From NCBI GenBank assembly GCA_016714935.1, contig JADKBU010000003.1, forward strand, positions 1 through 64,000: a stretch of 64,000 bases of DNA, given 5' to 3'. Under the pieces are notes generated by a model that was not told the origin of the DNA, searched no databases, and worked only from the letters and a program-made list of their open reading frames with translations. Position numbers and translations under genes: made by a program. The first letter of the stretch is position 1, and each line of letters begins with the position of its first letter. This DNA is from Candidatus Accumulibacter propinquus (GTDB taxonomy: Bacteria > Pseudomonadota > Gammaproteobacteria > Burkholderiales > Rhodocyclaceae). Below, one piece after another: positions 10,301-17,803 of this stretch.

Positions 10301-13300
10301 CTTATGACCTCTTCGTCAAGGACCTGCAGAGCGGGGCGATCCAGCGTGTGTCGACCGATGCCGTCGGGGTACAGGGCAACGCTTTCAGTGGCAACGCCCG
10401 GTTCTCCGCCGATGGTCGCACCGTGGTCTTCACGAGCGTGGCCAGCAACCTGGTGGCCGGCGACAGCAATAACGTCTACGATGTATTCCGCGTGCTCAAC
10501 CCCTTCGTGCAGGGCGGTGGTGGCAGCGACACGGTCAAGTCTTCGGTCAGTTACACGCTCTCCGCTGCAGTGGAAAACCTCACGCTGACCGGCACGGGAG
10601 CCCTCAACGGCACCGGCAACAGCCTGGCCAACCGACTCACCGGCAACACCGGCAACAATGTCCTCGATGGCGGCAGCGGCGCCGACATCTTGAGCGGCGG
10701 CGATGGCGACGACAGCTATGTCGTCGACCAGGCGGGCGACCTCGTCAGCGAGCAGCCAGGCGCCGGGAGCGATCTGGTCAAGGCGTCCATCACCTGGACA
10801 CTGGCGGCTCATGTCGAGAATCTGCTGCTGACGGGAAGCGCCAACACCAACGGCACCGGCAATACGGGCAACAACACGCTCACCGGCAACACCGGCAACA
10901 ACGAGCTGAACGGCGGCAGCGGCAGCGACACGCTGGTCGGCGGCGCCGGCAACGACACCTACGTCGTGGATGAGGCGGGTGACATCGTCAGTGAACTGGC
11001 CGTCGCCGACATCGACACCGTACAATCGGCCATCACCTACAGTCTGGTCGACACCGATGGCGTCGGCGCCAACGGCGGCAACGTCGAGAATCTGGTGCTG
11101 ACGGGCAGCGCCGGCATCAACGGCACGGGCAACGCGCTCGCCAACAGCCTCACCGGCAACTCCGGCAACAACACCCTGCTCGGTGGTTTCGGCAACGATG
11201 TCCTCAATGGTGGCGAAGGCGATGACTTCCTGGATGGCGGTAGCGGCACCGATAGGGCGAGCTACGCCGGCGCCACGGCGGGCGTGCAGGTCAACCTGGG
11301 TATTGCCGGGGTACAGACCACCGGCATGGGCGACGACACCCTGGTGGCCATCGAGAATGTCAGTGGTTCAAGCTACGACGACACGCTGATCGGTGATACG
11401 CAGGATAACGTCCTCGACGGCGGCAGCGGACTCGACATCCTGATCGGCGGGTTGGGCGACGACATTTATGTTGTCGACAGCCTGGGCGACGTGCTCGTCG
11501 AAGAGGCTGGAGAGGGAGCCGACCTGGTGCGGGCCATGCTCTCGTACCGCTTGGGCGACAACGTCGAGAACCTGTCCCTGCTTGGCACCGGCAACTTCTC
11601 CGCGGTTGGCAACAGCCTCGCCAACGCCCTGACCGGCAATGGTGGAAGAAACCTCCTCATCGGCTTCGCTGGCAACGACACGCTCGATGGTGGTGCGGGC
11701 GCCGACACGATGAACGGCGGCGACGGTGCCGACTCCTACCATGTCGACCATGCGAGCGACCTGGTCAGCGAAAGCAACGCCGACCTCGCCACCGGCGGCT
11801 ACGACATCGTCTATAGCACCCTTTCGGCCTACACCCTGACCGCCAACGTCGAGAACGGCCGCATCCTGGCGACCGGTGCCGCCAACCTCACCGGCAACAC
11901 GCTGAACAACGTCCTCTACGCCGGCGCCGGCAACAACGTGCTCAACGGCGGCACCGGCATCGATACCGTCTCCTACGCCTACGGCCTGGCCGGCACCAGC
12001 GGCGTCACCGTCAGTCTCGCGGTGAGCACCGCGCAGGCCACCGGCGGCTCCGGCAGCGACACGCTGACCAGCATCGAGAACCTGATCGGCTCGGCCTATG
12101 CGGACAGGCTCACCGGCAACACCGGTGCCAACAGCCTCGCTGGCGGAGCGGGCAACGACACGCTCGATGGCGGCGCCGGCAGCGACACCCTGGCGGGTGG
12201 CGACGGCAGCGACACCTACGTCGTCCGCGATGGCGGCGATGTCGTCAGCGAGACCAATGCCGTGCTCGCCACCGGCGGCACCGACACCGTCTACAGCACC
12301 CTCGCCGCCTACACCCTGACCGCCAACGTCGAGAACGGCCGCATCCTGGCGACGGTGGCCGCCAACCTCACCGGCAACACGCTCAACAACGTCCTCTACG
12401 CCGGCGCCGGCAACAACGTGCTCAACGGCGGCACCGGCATCGATACCGTCTCCTACGCCTACGGCCTGGCCGGCACCAGCGGCGTCACCGTCAGTCTGGC
12501 GGTGGGCACCGCGCAGGCCACCGGCGGCTCCGGCAGCGACACGCTGACCAGCATCGAGAACCTGATCGGCTCGGCCTATGCGGACAGGCTCACCGGCAAC
12601 ACCGATGCCAACAGCCTCGGCGGCGGAGCGGGCAACGACACGCTCGATGGCGGCGCCGGCAGCGACACCCTGGCGGGTGGCGACGGCAGCGACGGCTACT
12701 TCGTCCGCGATGGCGGCGATGTCGTCAGCGAGACCAATGCCGTGCTCGCCACCGGCGGCACCGATACCGTCTACAGCACCCTCGCCGCCTACACCCTGAC
12801 CGCCAACGTCGAGAACGGCCGCATCCTGGCGACGGTGGCCGCCAACCTCACCGGCAACACGCTGAACAACGTCCTCTACGCCGGCGCCGGCAACAACGTG
12901 CTCGACGGCGGCAGCGGCACCGACACCGTCTCCTACGCCTACGGCCTGGCCGGCACCACCGGCGTCACCGTCAGTCTGGCGGTGGGTACCGCGCAGGCCA
13001 CCGGCGGTTCCGGCAGCGACACGCTGACCAGCATCGAGAACCTGATCGGCAGCGGCTTCAACGACAGTCTGACCGGCAACGCCGGCCACAATGTCCTCGA
13101 CGGCGGCGCCGGCAACGATCTCCTCACCGGCGGCGTCGGTCGCGACATGCTCACCGGCGGTGCCGGCAGCGATACCTTTGACTTCAACGCCTTGTCCGAG
13201 ATGGGTCTCACCAGCGCCACCTGGGACGTCATCAACGACTTCGCGCCCGGTCTGGACAGGATCGACCTGTCGACGCTCGATGCCAACGCGGCGCTTGCCG

Positions 13301-13488
13301 GCAACCAGGCCTTCTCGGCGCCCGTGGTCGGCGGCACCTTCTCCGGTGCGTTTGCCACTGCCGGCGACCTCTATTTCGACAACGTGGCGCATGTGCTCTA
13401 CGGCAACACCGACGCCGACGCGGCGGCGGAATTCGCGATCCAGCTCGTCGGGGTGACCACCCTGACCGCCGCCGATCTTTTCCTCTGA
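7324..13488 (+). CDS. RTX protein 3: giant secreted protein with two seven-blade PD40-type propellers
   Basis: 2054 residues, intact. Order: conserved N-terminal domain (1-100), RTX cluster (~100-160), first block of seven 58-residue repeats (161-558), RTX linker, second block of seven (660-1057), long RTX region with AN-V-EN strand repeats (1060-1920), and C-terminal type I secretion region ending LTAADLFL. The repeat core reads RVSTDAAGVQGN..FSADGR.VVF.S.ASNLVAGDSNG..DIFVKDL, typical of PD40/WD40-like propellers. Seven per block is a standard closed propeller. ATG 7324 is chosen because GGAG lies seven bases upstream; the longer TTG frame at 7312 would bury that site. Probably an exported, calcium-dependent surface or matrix protein; the ligand is unknown. 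Confidence 0.9.
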   Translation: MATILFSSITNASKVPFNPASDILSFDTPTFHAASLGLSYADDYTGISLTAGAITFELITTVNLTSLTTGNVIFADGSRLIVGDDSSSGNDILANTLIGTAGHDQLLGLAGNDTLVGGAGNDVLNGGTGADQLKGGLGNDSYVVDDLGDVVNETPTPDPLRVSTNAGGVQGNGQSQNAQFSADGRSVVFASDASNLVAGDSNGHRDIFVKDLQSGAIQRVSTDAAGVQSNSSSFNVQISANGRYVVFDSYASNLVAGDSNGYLDIFVKDLQSGAIQRVSTDAAGGQGNSSSLNARFSADGRYVLFESYASNLVAGDSNGQLDIFVKDLQSGAIQRVSSDAAGVQGNGQSQNAQFSADGRSVLFESYASNLVAGDSNGYGDIFVKDLQSGAIQRVSTDAAGVQGNNHSDNAEFSADGRYVVFESVASNLVAGDSNGAYDVFVKDLQSGAIVRVSTDAAGAQGNGQSYKARFSADGRSVVFTSDTSNLVAGDSNSVSDVFVKDLQSGAIERVSSDAAGVQGNGSSYHAGFSADGRSVVFESAANNLVAGDSNGFNDIFLVANPFHVDSGVDTVQSSLSYTLASTLENLTLTGTGDLNGTGNSQANLLTGNSGVNSLSGGAGDDTLDGGAGADSLVGGTGNDTYLVDNPGDQITEYSGVDPIRVSSNAAGVQGNADSSRAQFSADGRTVVFESSASNLVAGDINGAWDLFIKDLQSGAIQRVSTDAAGAQGNGNSYNARFSADGRSVVFESSASNLVAGDSNGTGDIFVKDLQSGAIQRVSTDAAGVQANSSSFNAQFSADGRTVVFESYASNLVAGDSNGTYDVFVKDLQSGAIQRVSTDAAGAQGNSSSFNAQFSADGRTVAFASHASNLVAGDSNGALDIFVKDLQSGAIQRVSTDAAGVQGNSQSDNARFSADGRSVVFSSAASNLVSGDSNGAYDVFVKDLQSGAIQRVSTDAAGAQGISNSYNADFSTDGRTVVFESDASNLVSDDSNGAYDLFVKDLQSGAIQRVSTDAVGVQGNAFSGNARFSADGRTVVFTSVASNLVAGDSNNVYDVFRVLNPFVQGGGGSDTVKSSVSYTLSAAVENLTLTGTGALNGTGNSLANRLTGNTGNNVLDGGSGADILSGGDGDDSYVVDQAGDLVSEQPGAGSDLVKASITWTLAAHVENLLLTGSANTNGTGNTGNNTLTGNTGNNELNGGSGSDTLVGGAGNDTYVVDEAGDIVSELAVADIDTVQSAITYSLVDTDGVGANGGNVENLVLTGSAGINGTGNALANSLTGNSGNNTLLGGFGNDVLNGGEGDDFLDGGSGTDRASYAGATAGVQVNLGIAGVQTTGMGDDTLVAIENVSGSSYDDTLIGDTQDNVLDGGSGLDILIGGLGDDIYVVDSLGDVLVEEAGEGADLVRAMLSYRLGDNVENLSLLGTGNFSAVGNSLANALTGNGGRNLLIGFAGNDTLDGGAGADTMNGGDGADSYHVDHASDLVSESNADLATGGYDIVYSTLSAYTLTANVENGRILATGAANLTGNTLNNVLYAGAGNNVLNGGTGIDTVSYAYGLAGTSGVTVSLAVSTAQATGGSGSDTLTSIENLIGSAYADRLTGNTGANSLAGGAGNDTLDGGAGSDTLAGGDGSDTYVVRDGGDVVSETNAVLATGGTDTVYSTLAAYTLTANVENGRILATVAANLTGNTLNNVLYAGAGNNVLNGGTGIDTVSYAYGLAGTSGVTVSLAVGTAQATGGSGSDTLTSIENLIGSAYADRLTGNTDANSLGGGAGNDTLDGGAGSDTLAGGDGSDGYFVRDGGDVVSETNAVLATGGTDTVYSTLAAYTLTANVENGRILATVAANLTGNTLNNVLYAGAGNNVLDGGSGTDTVSYAYGLAGTTGVTVSLAVGTAQATGGSGSDTLTSIENLIGSGFNDSLTGNAGHNVLDGGAGNDLLTGGVGRDMLTGGAGSDTFDFNALSEMGLTSATWDVINDFAPGLDRIDLSTLDANAALAGNQAFSAPVVGGTFSGAFATAGDLYFDNVAHVLYGNTDADAAAEFAIQLVGVTTLTAADLFL
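7804..8997 (+). repeat. Seven 174-bp propeller repeats, block 1
   Basis: Exactly six full 174-bp units plus a seventh of 150 bp (total 1194 bp). Each unit encodes one 58-residue blade; the last lacks the eight-residue KDLQSGAI(Q) strand. DNA identity between units is very high around GTCAAGGACCTGCAGAGCGG, a substrate for unequal recombination. Confidence 0.9.
9301..10494 (+). repeat. Seven 174-bp propeller repeats, block 2
   Basis: Same architecture and same total length (1194 bp) as the block at 7804-8997, so the whole seven-unit block was probably duplicated within the gene. The related block in RTX gene 2 (3619-4639) has six units: 1020 bp once the inserted base is removed. Confidence 0.9.
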
Positions 13489-13506
13489 CCGAATACAAGG
13501 ACATAC

Positions 13507-13737
13507 ATGCAAACCTATTTCGCAGACGGCATCCTCAATATCGCCATCACCGGCCCGCTGGTGCGCATCGACTACGGTACGGCGACGCCGGTGACCAACG
13601 CCGAAGGCAAGCAGGAAGTCCGGCTCAATCCCTCCCGGCAAGTGGTCATGCCAATGGAGGGATTTGTCCGCGCTTTCGAGGCGCAGGACCCACTCATCAG
13701 TTGCCCTACCATTCGCAAGGTCTGGAACCGCTTGTGA
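13507..13737 (+). CDS. Small protein of unknown function after the RTX genes
   Basis: 76 residues, starting MQTYFADGILNIAITGPLVR. ATG 13507 follows an AAGGA element by a few bases, and the gene starts 19 bp after RTX gene 3, suggesting co-transcription. No signal peptide, membrane segment or metal-binding motif is evident. The MQTYFADG / NIAITGPLVRIDYG / NPSRQVVMPMEGF segments look like a small beta-rich domain. I do not recognise the family. Position suggests a partner or regulator of the RTX proteins or their secretion, but that is inference only. Confidence 0.65.
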   Translation: MQTYFADGILNIAITGPLVRIDYGTATPVTNAEGKQEVRLNPSRQVVMPMEGFVRAFEAQDPLISCPTIRKVWNRL

Positions 13738-13844
13738 ACGCCGGGTCGAGCAGGGGGACGAAGGAATGCCTGAGCTGCCATGGATCGTCATGCCGGTGCT
13801 GTCCTGCCACGGTTCTGCGGTCATATACCTTTCAGGAGATCGCG

Positions 13845-14645
13845 ATGCGCATTCTCGGGTTGGTCGTGGTGCTCGCCACCGCCATGGCACTGCCTGTGCA
13901 GGCAACGGCGGCAGACCGTTCTGCGGGGCGGCTTGATCGCGTCAGGGAGGCCAGGGTGGTGCGTGTCTGCATCTGGCCCGATTACTACAGCATCACCTAC
14001 CGCAACCCGAAGACGCAGTTGCTGTCGGGCATCGACATCGACCTGGCTGCGGAACTCGGCAGGGACCTCGGGGTGGCGGTGCAGTTCGTCGACAGCTCGT
14101 TTGCCAAGCTGATCGATGACGTGACTCAGGACCGCTGCGACCTGGCGATGTTTGCGGTCGGGGTGACGCCCCTGAGGGCGGAGAAGCTGCGCTTTACCCG
14201 CCCCTATCTGGCCAGTGACATTTATGCGATCACCACCCGGAGCAACCGCCGGATCAAGGACTGGGAGCAGATCGACACCCCCGGCTCGGTGGTGGCCGTG
14301 GCCAAGGGCACATTGCACGAGTCGATCATGAAGGAGAAACTCAAGGCGGCGCAACTGCTGGTGCTGGACACGCCGTTCGCCCGCGAGCAGGAAGTCCAGG
14401 CGGGTCGCGCCGACGTCTTCCTGACCGATTATCCCTACAGCCAGCGGTTTCTGGCGACCACCGACTGGGCGCGCCTGGTGGCTCCGCCCAGCACCTACCA
14501 CATCACGCCCTACGCGTACGCGATGAAACCCGGTGACGACGCCTGGGTGGCGCGCATCGAGCGCTTCGTCGGCGATATCAAGCGTGATGGGCGTCTGCTT
14601 GCCGCGGCCAGACGCCACAAACTCGAAGCCATCGTGGCCCCATGA
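13845..14645 (+). CDS. Periplasmic solute-binding protein, family 3 (amino-acid type)
   Basis: 266 residues. A signal peptide is clear (MRILGLVVVLATAMALPVQ, cleavage near ATAA), and ATG 13845 is preceded by CAGGAG, so longer upstream frames are rejected. The mature protein has SBP_bac_3 landmarks: RVCIWPDYYSITYRNP, LLSGIDIDLAAELGRDLGV, DRCDLAMFAVGVTPLRAEKLRFTRPY split over the expected spacing, then GTLHE and the DVFLTDYPYSQRF hinge region. It overlaps the next gene by four bases (ATGA). No ABC permease or ATPase follows, so it may serve as a periplasmic ligand sensor for the downstream GGDEF-EAL protein rather than in uptake. Confidence 0.88.
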   Translation: MRILGLVVVLATAMALPVQATAADRSAGRLDRVREARVVRVCIWPDYYSITYRNPKTQLLSGIDIDLAAELGRDLGVAVQFVDSSFAKLIDDVTQDRCDLAMFAVGVTPLRAEKLRFTRPYLASDIYAITTRSNRRIKDWEQIDTPGSVVAVAKGTLHESIMKEKLKAAQLLVLDTPFAREQEVQAGRADVFLTDYPYSQRFLATTDWARLVAPPSTYHITPYAYAMKPGDDAWVARIERFVGDIKRDGRLLAAARRHKLEAIVAP

Positions 14646-17600
14646 CACGGCGCGCCTGGCAAGCACGCACGACCTTCGTGTTTGTCCTGGCGCTGTTTGT
14701 GGGTGGATTGCTGGCCATCACTGCGTATACCCTGTGGCGGTTGCGCGGCGATGCGGTGGCCAACGGTCTCGGGATCGCCGCGATGCATGCGCGCGGCTTC
14801 GAGGACTTCCTCACCCAGAGCCTGCACGTCACCGAACTGCTGGCCGCCAATACCCTGGCGCAGGTTTCGCGCCGCCCGCAACCCCACGAGATTGAGCGAA
14901 CCTTCGTCGCCAGCTTGCGGCACTCGCCGTTCCTGCGCTCGATGTCACTGCTCGATGACCAGGGGCGCATCGTCGCCAGTTCGAATCCGGCCAACGTCGG
15001 GACAACCGTGGCGACGGGGAACTTCCTGCCGCCGGCCGGCGAGAACCTGCAGATCCTGCGCATCGGCGCGCCCTGGAGCGGGCGCGACTTCGTCGGCGGC
15101 CGGCCTTCGACGAGCGCAGCGCCGGTTGCTGGCGATCAGCTCAGCTTCATTCCCGTCTCGCGCCGCATCGGCGTTGCGGGACAGACGGTCACCCTGGTCT
15201 TTGCACTGAACCCGGACCACTTCAACAACTACATCCTGCAGAGGCTCGGCGCCGTCGAAGGATCGGTCGAGGTGTTGCGTTACGACGGTACGCTGCTGAT
15301 GGACAGCAGCCCCGGCGGGCAGGCCGGCTCGCTGCGCGAGTACGTGCTCCGGGACCTGCGCCTGGCCGAGGTCGAGTTCGGCCAGTTCGAGCAAGGCTCA
15401 GACAAGGATCGGCACGCGTTGACGGCCTTTCGGGCATCGCATCTGTACCCGTTCGTGGTCGTCGTCCACCTCGATCGCCAGCACGCGCTGCGCCCCTGGC
15501 GAACCGAGGCGGGCACTGTGCTTGCTGTGGTGTTGTCGGCAGCGCTGGTGATCGTGCTGCTGGCCATCGGTATTTACCGTCGCCAGAGGCAAGTGGCCGA
15601 GCAGCACGCGCGCGCCGAGCGCTTGCAGCAGATCAACGCCGCGAGTGTCTTCACCAATGCGCGTGAGGGAATCATGATCACCGCGCCGGACGCAACGATT
15701 ATCGACGTCAACGAGGCGCTGTCCCGCATCAGCGGCTACCCGCGTGAGGAACTGCTCGGCCAGAACCCGCGCATGTTCCGTTCCGATCGTCAGGAGAAGG
15801 CCTTTTTCACCAGCATGTGGAGCGAACTGCACGGCAACGGGCATTGGAGCGGCGAAATCTGGAACCGCGCCAGGAACGGTCAGTTGTATGCGGCGATGCT
15901 CACCATCAGTGCCGTTCGCGATGACGAAGGCAACACCCGACAGTACGTGGCCCTGTTCACGGACATCACCGTGCTCAAGGAGCACGAACGAAAGCTCGAA
16001 AGGACAGCCCACTACGATGCCTTGACCGGTTTGCCGAATCGCGTGCTGCTCGCCGACCGCCTGCATCAGGGTATGGTGCAAACGCAGCGGCGGGGGCAGC
16101 GCCTGACCGTTGCCTTTCTCGACCTCGACGGCTTCAAGGCGATCAATGACCAGCATGGTCACCAAGCCGGTGACCAACTGCTGATCGCGGTGGCCGGGCG
16201 CATGAAACAGGCCTTGCGCGAAGGCGACACGCTGGCGCGCCTCGGCGGCGACGAGTTCGTCGCGGTCTTGCTCGATCTGGCGGATGTTGCCACGTGCGCA
16301 CCGATGCTCGACCGACTGATTGCGGCCGCGGCCCAGCCGGTGCAGTTCGGTGATCTGGTCCTGCAGGTATCGACCAGCCTCGGTGTCACCTTTTACCCGC
16401 AGTCCGAACTGATCGACGCTGATCAACTCCTGCGCCAGGCCGACCAGGCCATGTACCAGGCCAAGCTGGCCGGCAAGAACCGCTACTGCGTTTTCGACGC
16501 CGAGCAGGACCGCAGCGTCCGCGGCTTGCACGAAACCCTCGAAGAGATCCGCCGCGCCCTGTTGACGCAGCAGTTCGTGCTGTACTACCAACCGAAGGTG
16601 AACATGCGCACCGGTGCGGTGATCGGTGTCGAGGCCTTGCTCCGCTGGCAGCATCCGGAAAAAGGATGGTTGCTGCCGGCGGCATTCCTGCCGCTGATCG
16701 AAGCACACCCGCTGGCCGTCGAGGTCGGTGAATGGGTCCTCGGCAACGCGCTGGCGCAGATGTCGCAATGGCATGCCGAGGGGCTGCACATCGCGGTGAG
16801 CGTCAATGTCGGTGCTCGGCAACTGCAGCAGCGGGGCTTCGTCGAACGCCTCGCCGAGTTGCTGGCCGCGCATCCGACGCTGGCACCAGGCGATCTCGAC
16901 CTCGAGGTGATGGAAACCCGTGCCCTGCAACAACTGGCCAGCGTCTCCGCGATCAATATGGCCTGCCGGGAGATCGGGGTGTCTTTTGCCCTGGATGATT
17001 TCGGCACCGGCTATTCGTCGTTGAACTACCTCAAGAACCTGCCGGTTTCGCAGATCAAGATCGACCGGAGCTTCGTCGGCGACATGCTCGAGGGGGGCGA
17101 CAACCTGGCCATACTCGAAGCGGTGATCGGCCTCGCCGCCGCTTTTCACCACCAGATCATTGCCCAGGGCGTGGAAAGTGTGGAGCAGGGCGAGATGCTG
17201 CTGCAACTCGGATGCGAGCGCGCACAGGGTTTCTTCATCGGCCGCCCGATGCCGGCCGACGCGATCCCGGCGTGGGTTGCCACCTGGCATCCCGATCCGG
17301 CCTGGGTCGGGCGACCGGCAGTGGGTCGCCACGACCTGCCGCTGATCTGCGCGAGTGTCCAGCACCGTGCCTGGGTGATGGCCATCGAGAGCTATCTCAA
17401 GGGAGCGCGCGCGACTCCACCGGTGCTCGATCACCGACAGTGTCACTTCGGCCGGTGGCTGTATTCGGAGGCCGCGGCCCCCTATCAGGGGCAGCCGGTG
17501 CTGCAGGCCATCACCACCCTGCATCGGGAAGTGCATGAACTGGCAGTGTCGATGCTCGTGGTCAACGCGGGTGGTGACGGGAACCGCGAGGCGCTGACAA

Positions 17601-17677
17601 GGCTCGACGAACTGTACGCGCTGCGTGATCGCCTGCTTGCGCAATTGCAACTGCTGGTTTCTACGCGCGAGTTGTAG
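14642..17677 (+). CDS. Membrane GGDEF-EAL cyclic-di-GMP protein with PAS and C-terminal CZB domain
   Basis: 1011 residues. Transmembrane segment at ~12-32, periplasmic sensor region ~35-290 (Cache-like), second membrane segment ~295-315, PAS domain ~330-440, GGDEF domain with intact GGDEF at 535-539 and an RxxD inhibitory site (REGD) five residues upstream, EAL domain with EAL at 664-666, DDFGTGYSS from 785 and KIDRSFV, so both catalytic sites look competent. The end carries a chemoreceptor zinc-binding (CZB) module: H931, C934 (HRQCHFGRW), H961 and H965 (HREVH). Zinc, or an oxidant such as HOCl, could therefore gate activity. It overlaps the solute-binding protein gene, suggesting the binding protein is its periplasmic ligand receptor. 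Confidence 0.9.
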   Translation: MTRRAWQARTTFVFVLALFVGGLLAITAYTLWRLRGDAVANGLGIAAMHARGFEDFLTQSLHVTELLAANTLAQVSRRPQPHEIERTFVASLRHSPFLRSMSLLDDQGRIVASSNPANVGTTVATGNFLPPAGENLQILRIGAPWSGRDFVGGRPSTSAAPVAGDQLSFIPVSRRIGVAGQTVTLVFALNPDHFNNYILQRLGAVEGSVEVLRYDGTLLMDSSPGGQAGSLREYVLRDLRLAEVEFGQFEQGSDKDRHALTAFRASHLYPFVVVVHLDRQHALRPWRTEAGTVLAVVLSAALVIVLLAIGIYRRQRQVAEQHARAERLQQINAASVFTNAREGIMITAPDATIIDVNEALSRISGYPREELLGQNPRMFRSDRQEKAFFTSMWSELHGNGHWSGEIWNRARNGQLYAAMLTISAVRDDEGNTRQYVALFTDITVLKEHERKLERTAHYDALTGLPNRVLLADRLHQGMVQTQRRGQRLTVAFLDLDGFKAINDQHGHQAGDQLLIAVAGRMKQALREGDTLARLGGDEFVAVLLDLADVATCAPMLDRLIAAAAQPVQFGDLVLQVSTSLGVTFYPQSELIDADQLLRQADQAMYQAKLAGKNRYCVFDAEQDRSVRGLHETLEEIRRALLTQQFVLYYQPKVNMRTGAVIGVEALLRWQHPEKGWLLPAAFLPLIEAHPLAVEVGEWVLGNALAQMSQWHAEGLHIAVSVNVGARQLQQRGFVERLAELLAAHPTLAPGDLDLEVMETRALQQLASVSAINMACREIGVSFALDDFGTGYSSLNYLKNLPVSQIKIDRSFVGDMLEGGDNLAILEAVIGLAAAFHHQIIAQGVESVEQGEMLLQLGCERAQGFFIGRPMPADAIPAWVATWHPDPAWVGRPAVGRHDLPLICASVQHRAWVMAIESYLKGARATPPVLDHRQCHFGRWLYSEAAAPYQGQPVLQAITTLHREVHELAVSMLVVNAGGDGNREALTRLDELYALRDRLLAQLQLLVSTREL

Positions 17678-17724
17678 TCAAGGCTGCACGCACGTTGCCG
17701 ACGCCCCGCGCGTGCAGCTTTGAC
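17677..17724 (+). terminator. Long hairpin between the GGDEF-EAL gene and the convergent Rpn gene
   Basis: GTCAAGGCTGCACGC (17677-17691) pairs with GCGTGCAGCTTTGAC (17710-17724): a 15-bp stem with one G-U pair and an 18-nt loop, starting at the last base of the GGDEF-EAL stop codon. There is no good T-tract, so intrinsic termination is uncertain. The position between convergent genes fits a bidirectional terminator. Confidence 0.5.
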
Positions 17725-17803
17725 CTGCGGCCCAACTGGCCGAGCATGCGGGCAAGCGTCCGCCATTTCCGTAGCTGTCTGCGAACCGGTGTTGTGACGG
17801 CGG

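Noticed and set aside
7804..10494. Regular direct repeats as a possible CRISPR array
   Set aside because: Units are 174 bp, in frame and code for propeller blades; no short repeat plus unique spacer pattern.
13738..13844. c-di-GMP riboswitch before the GGDEF-EAL operon
   Set aside because: No GEMM-type conserved core was found in the leader; only an ordinary ribosome binding site.
11368..13905. 845-codon open frame on the minus strand opposite RTX gene 3
   Set aside because: It and similar long frames (7270-9012 minus, 31563-33755 plus) mirror repetitive, GC-rich RTX coding sequence. Their translations are simple Val/Ala/Gly/Asp repeats with the same period and no start-site support.
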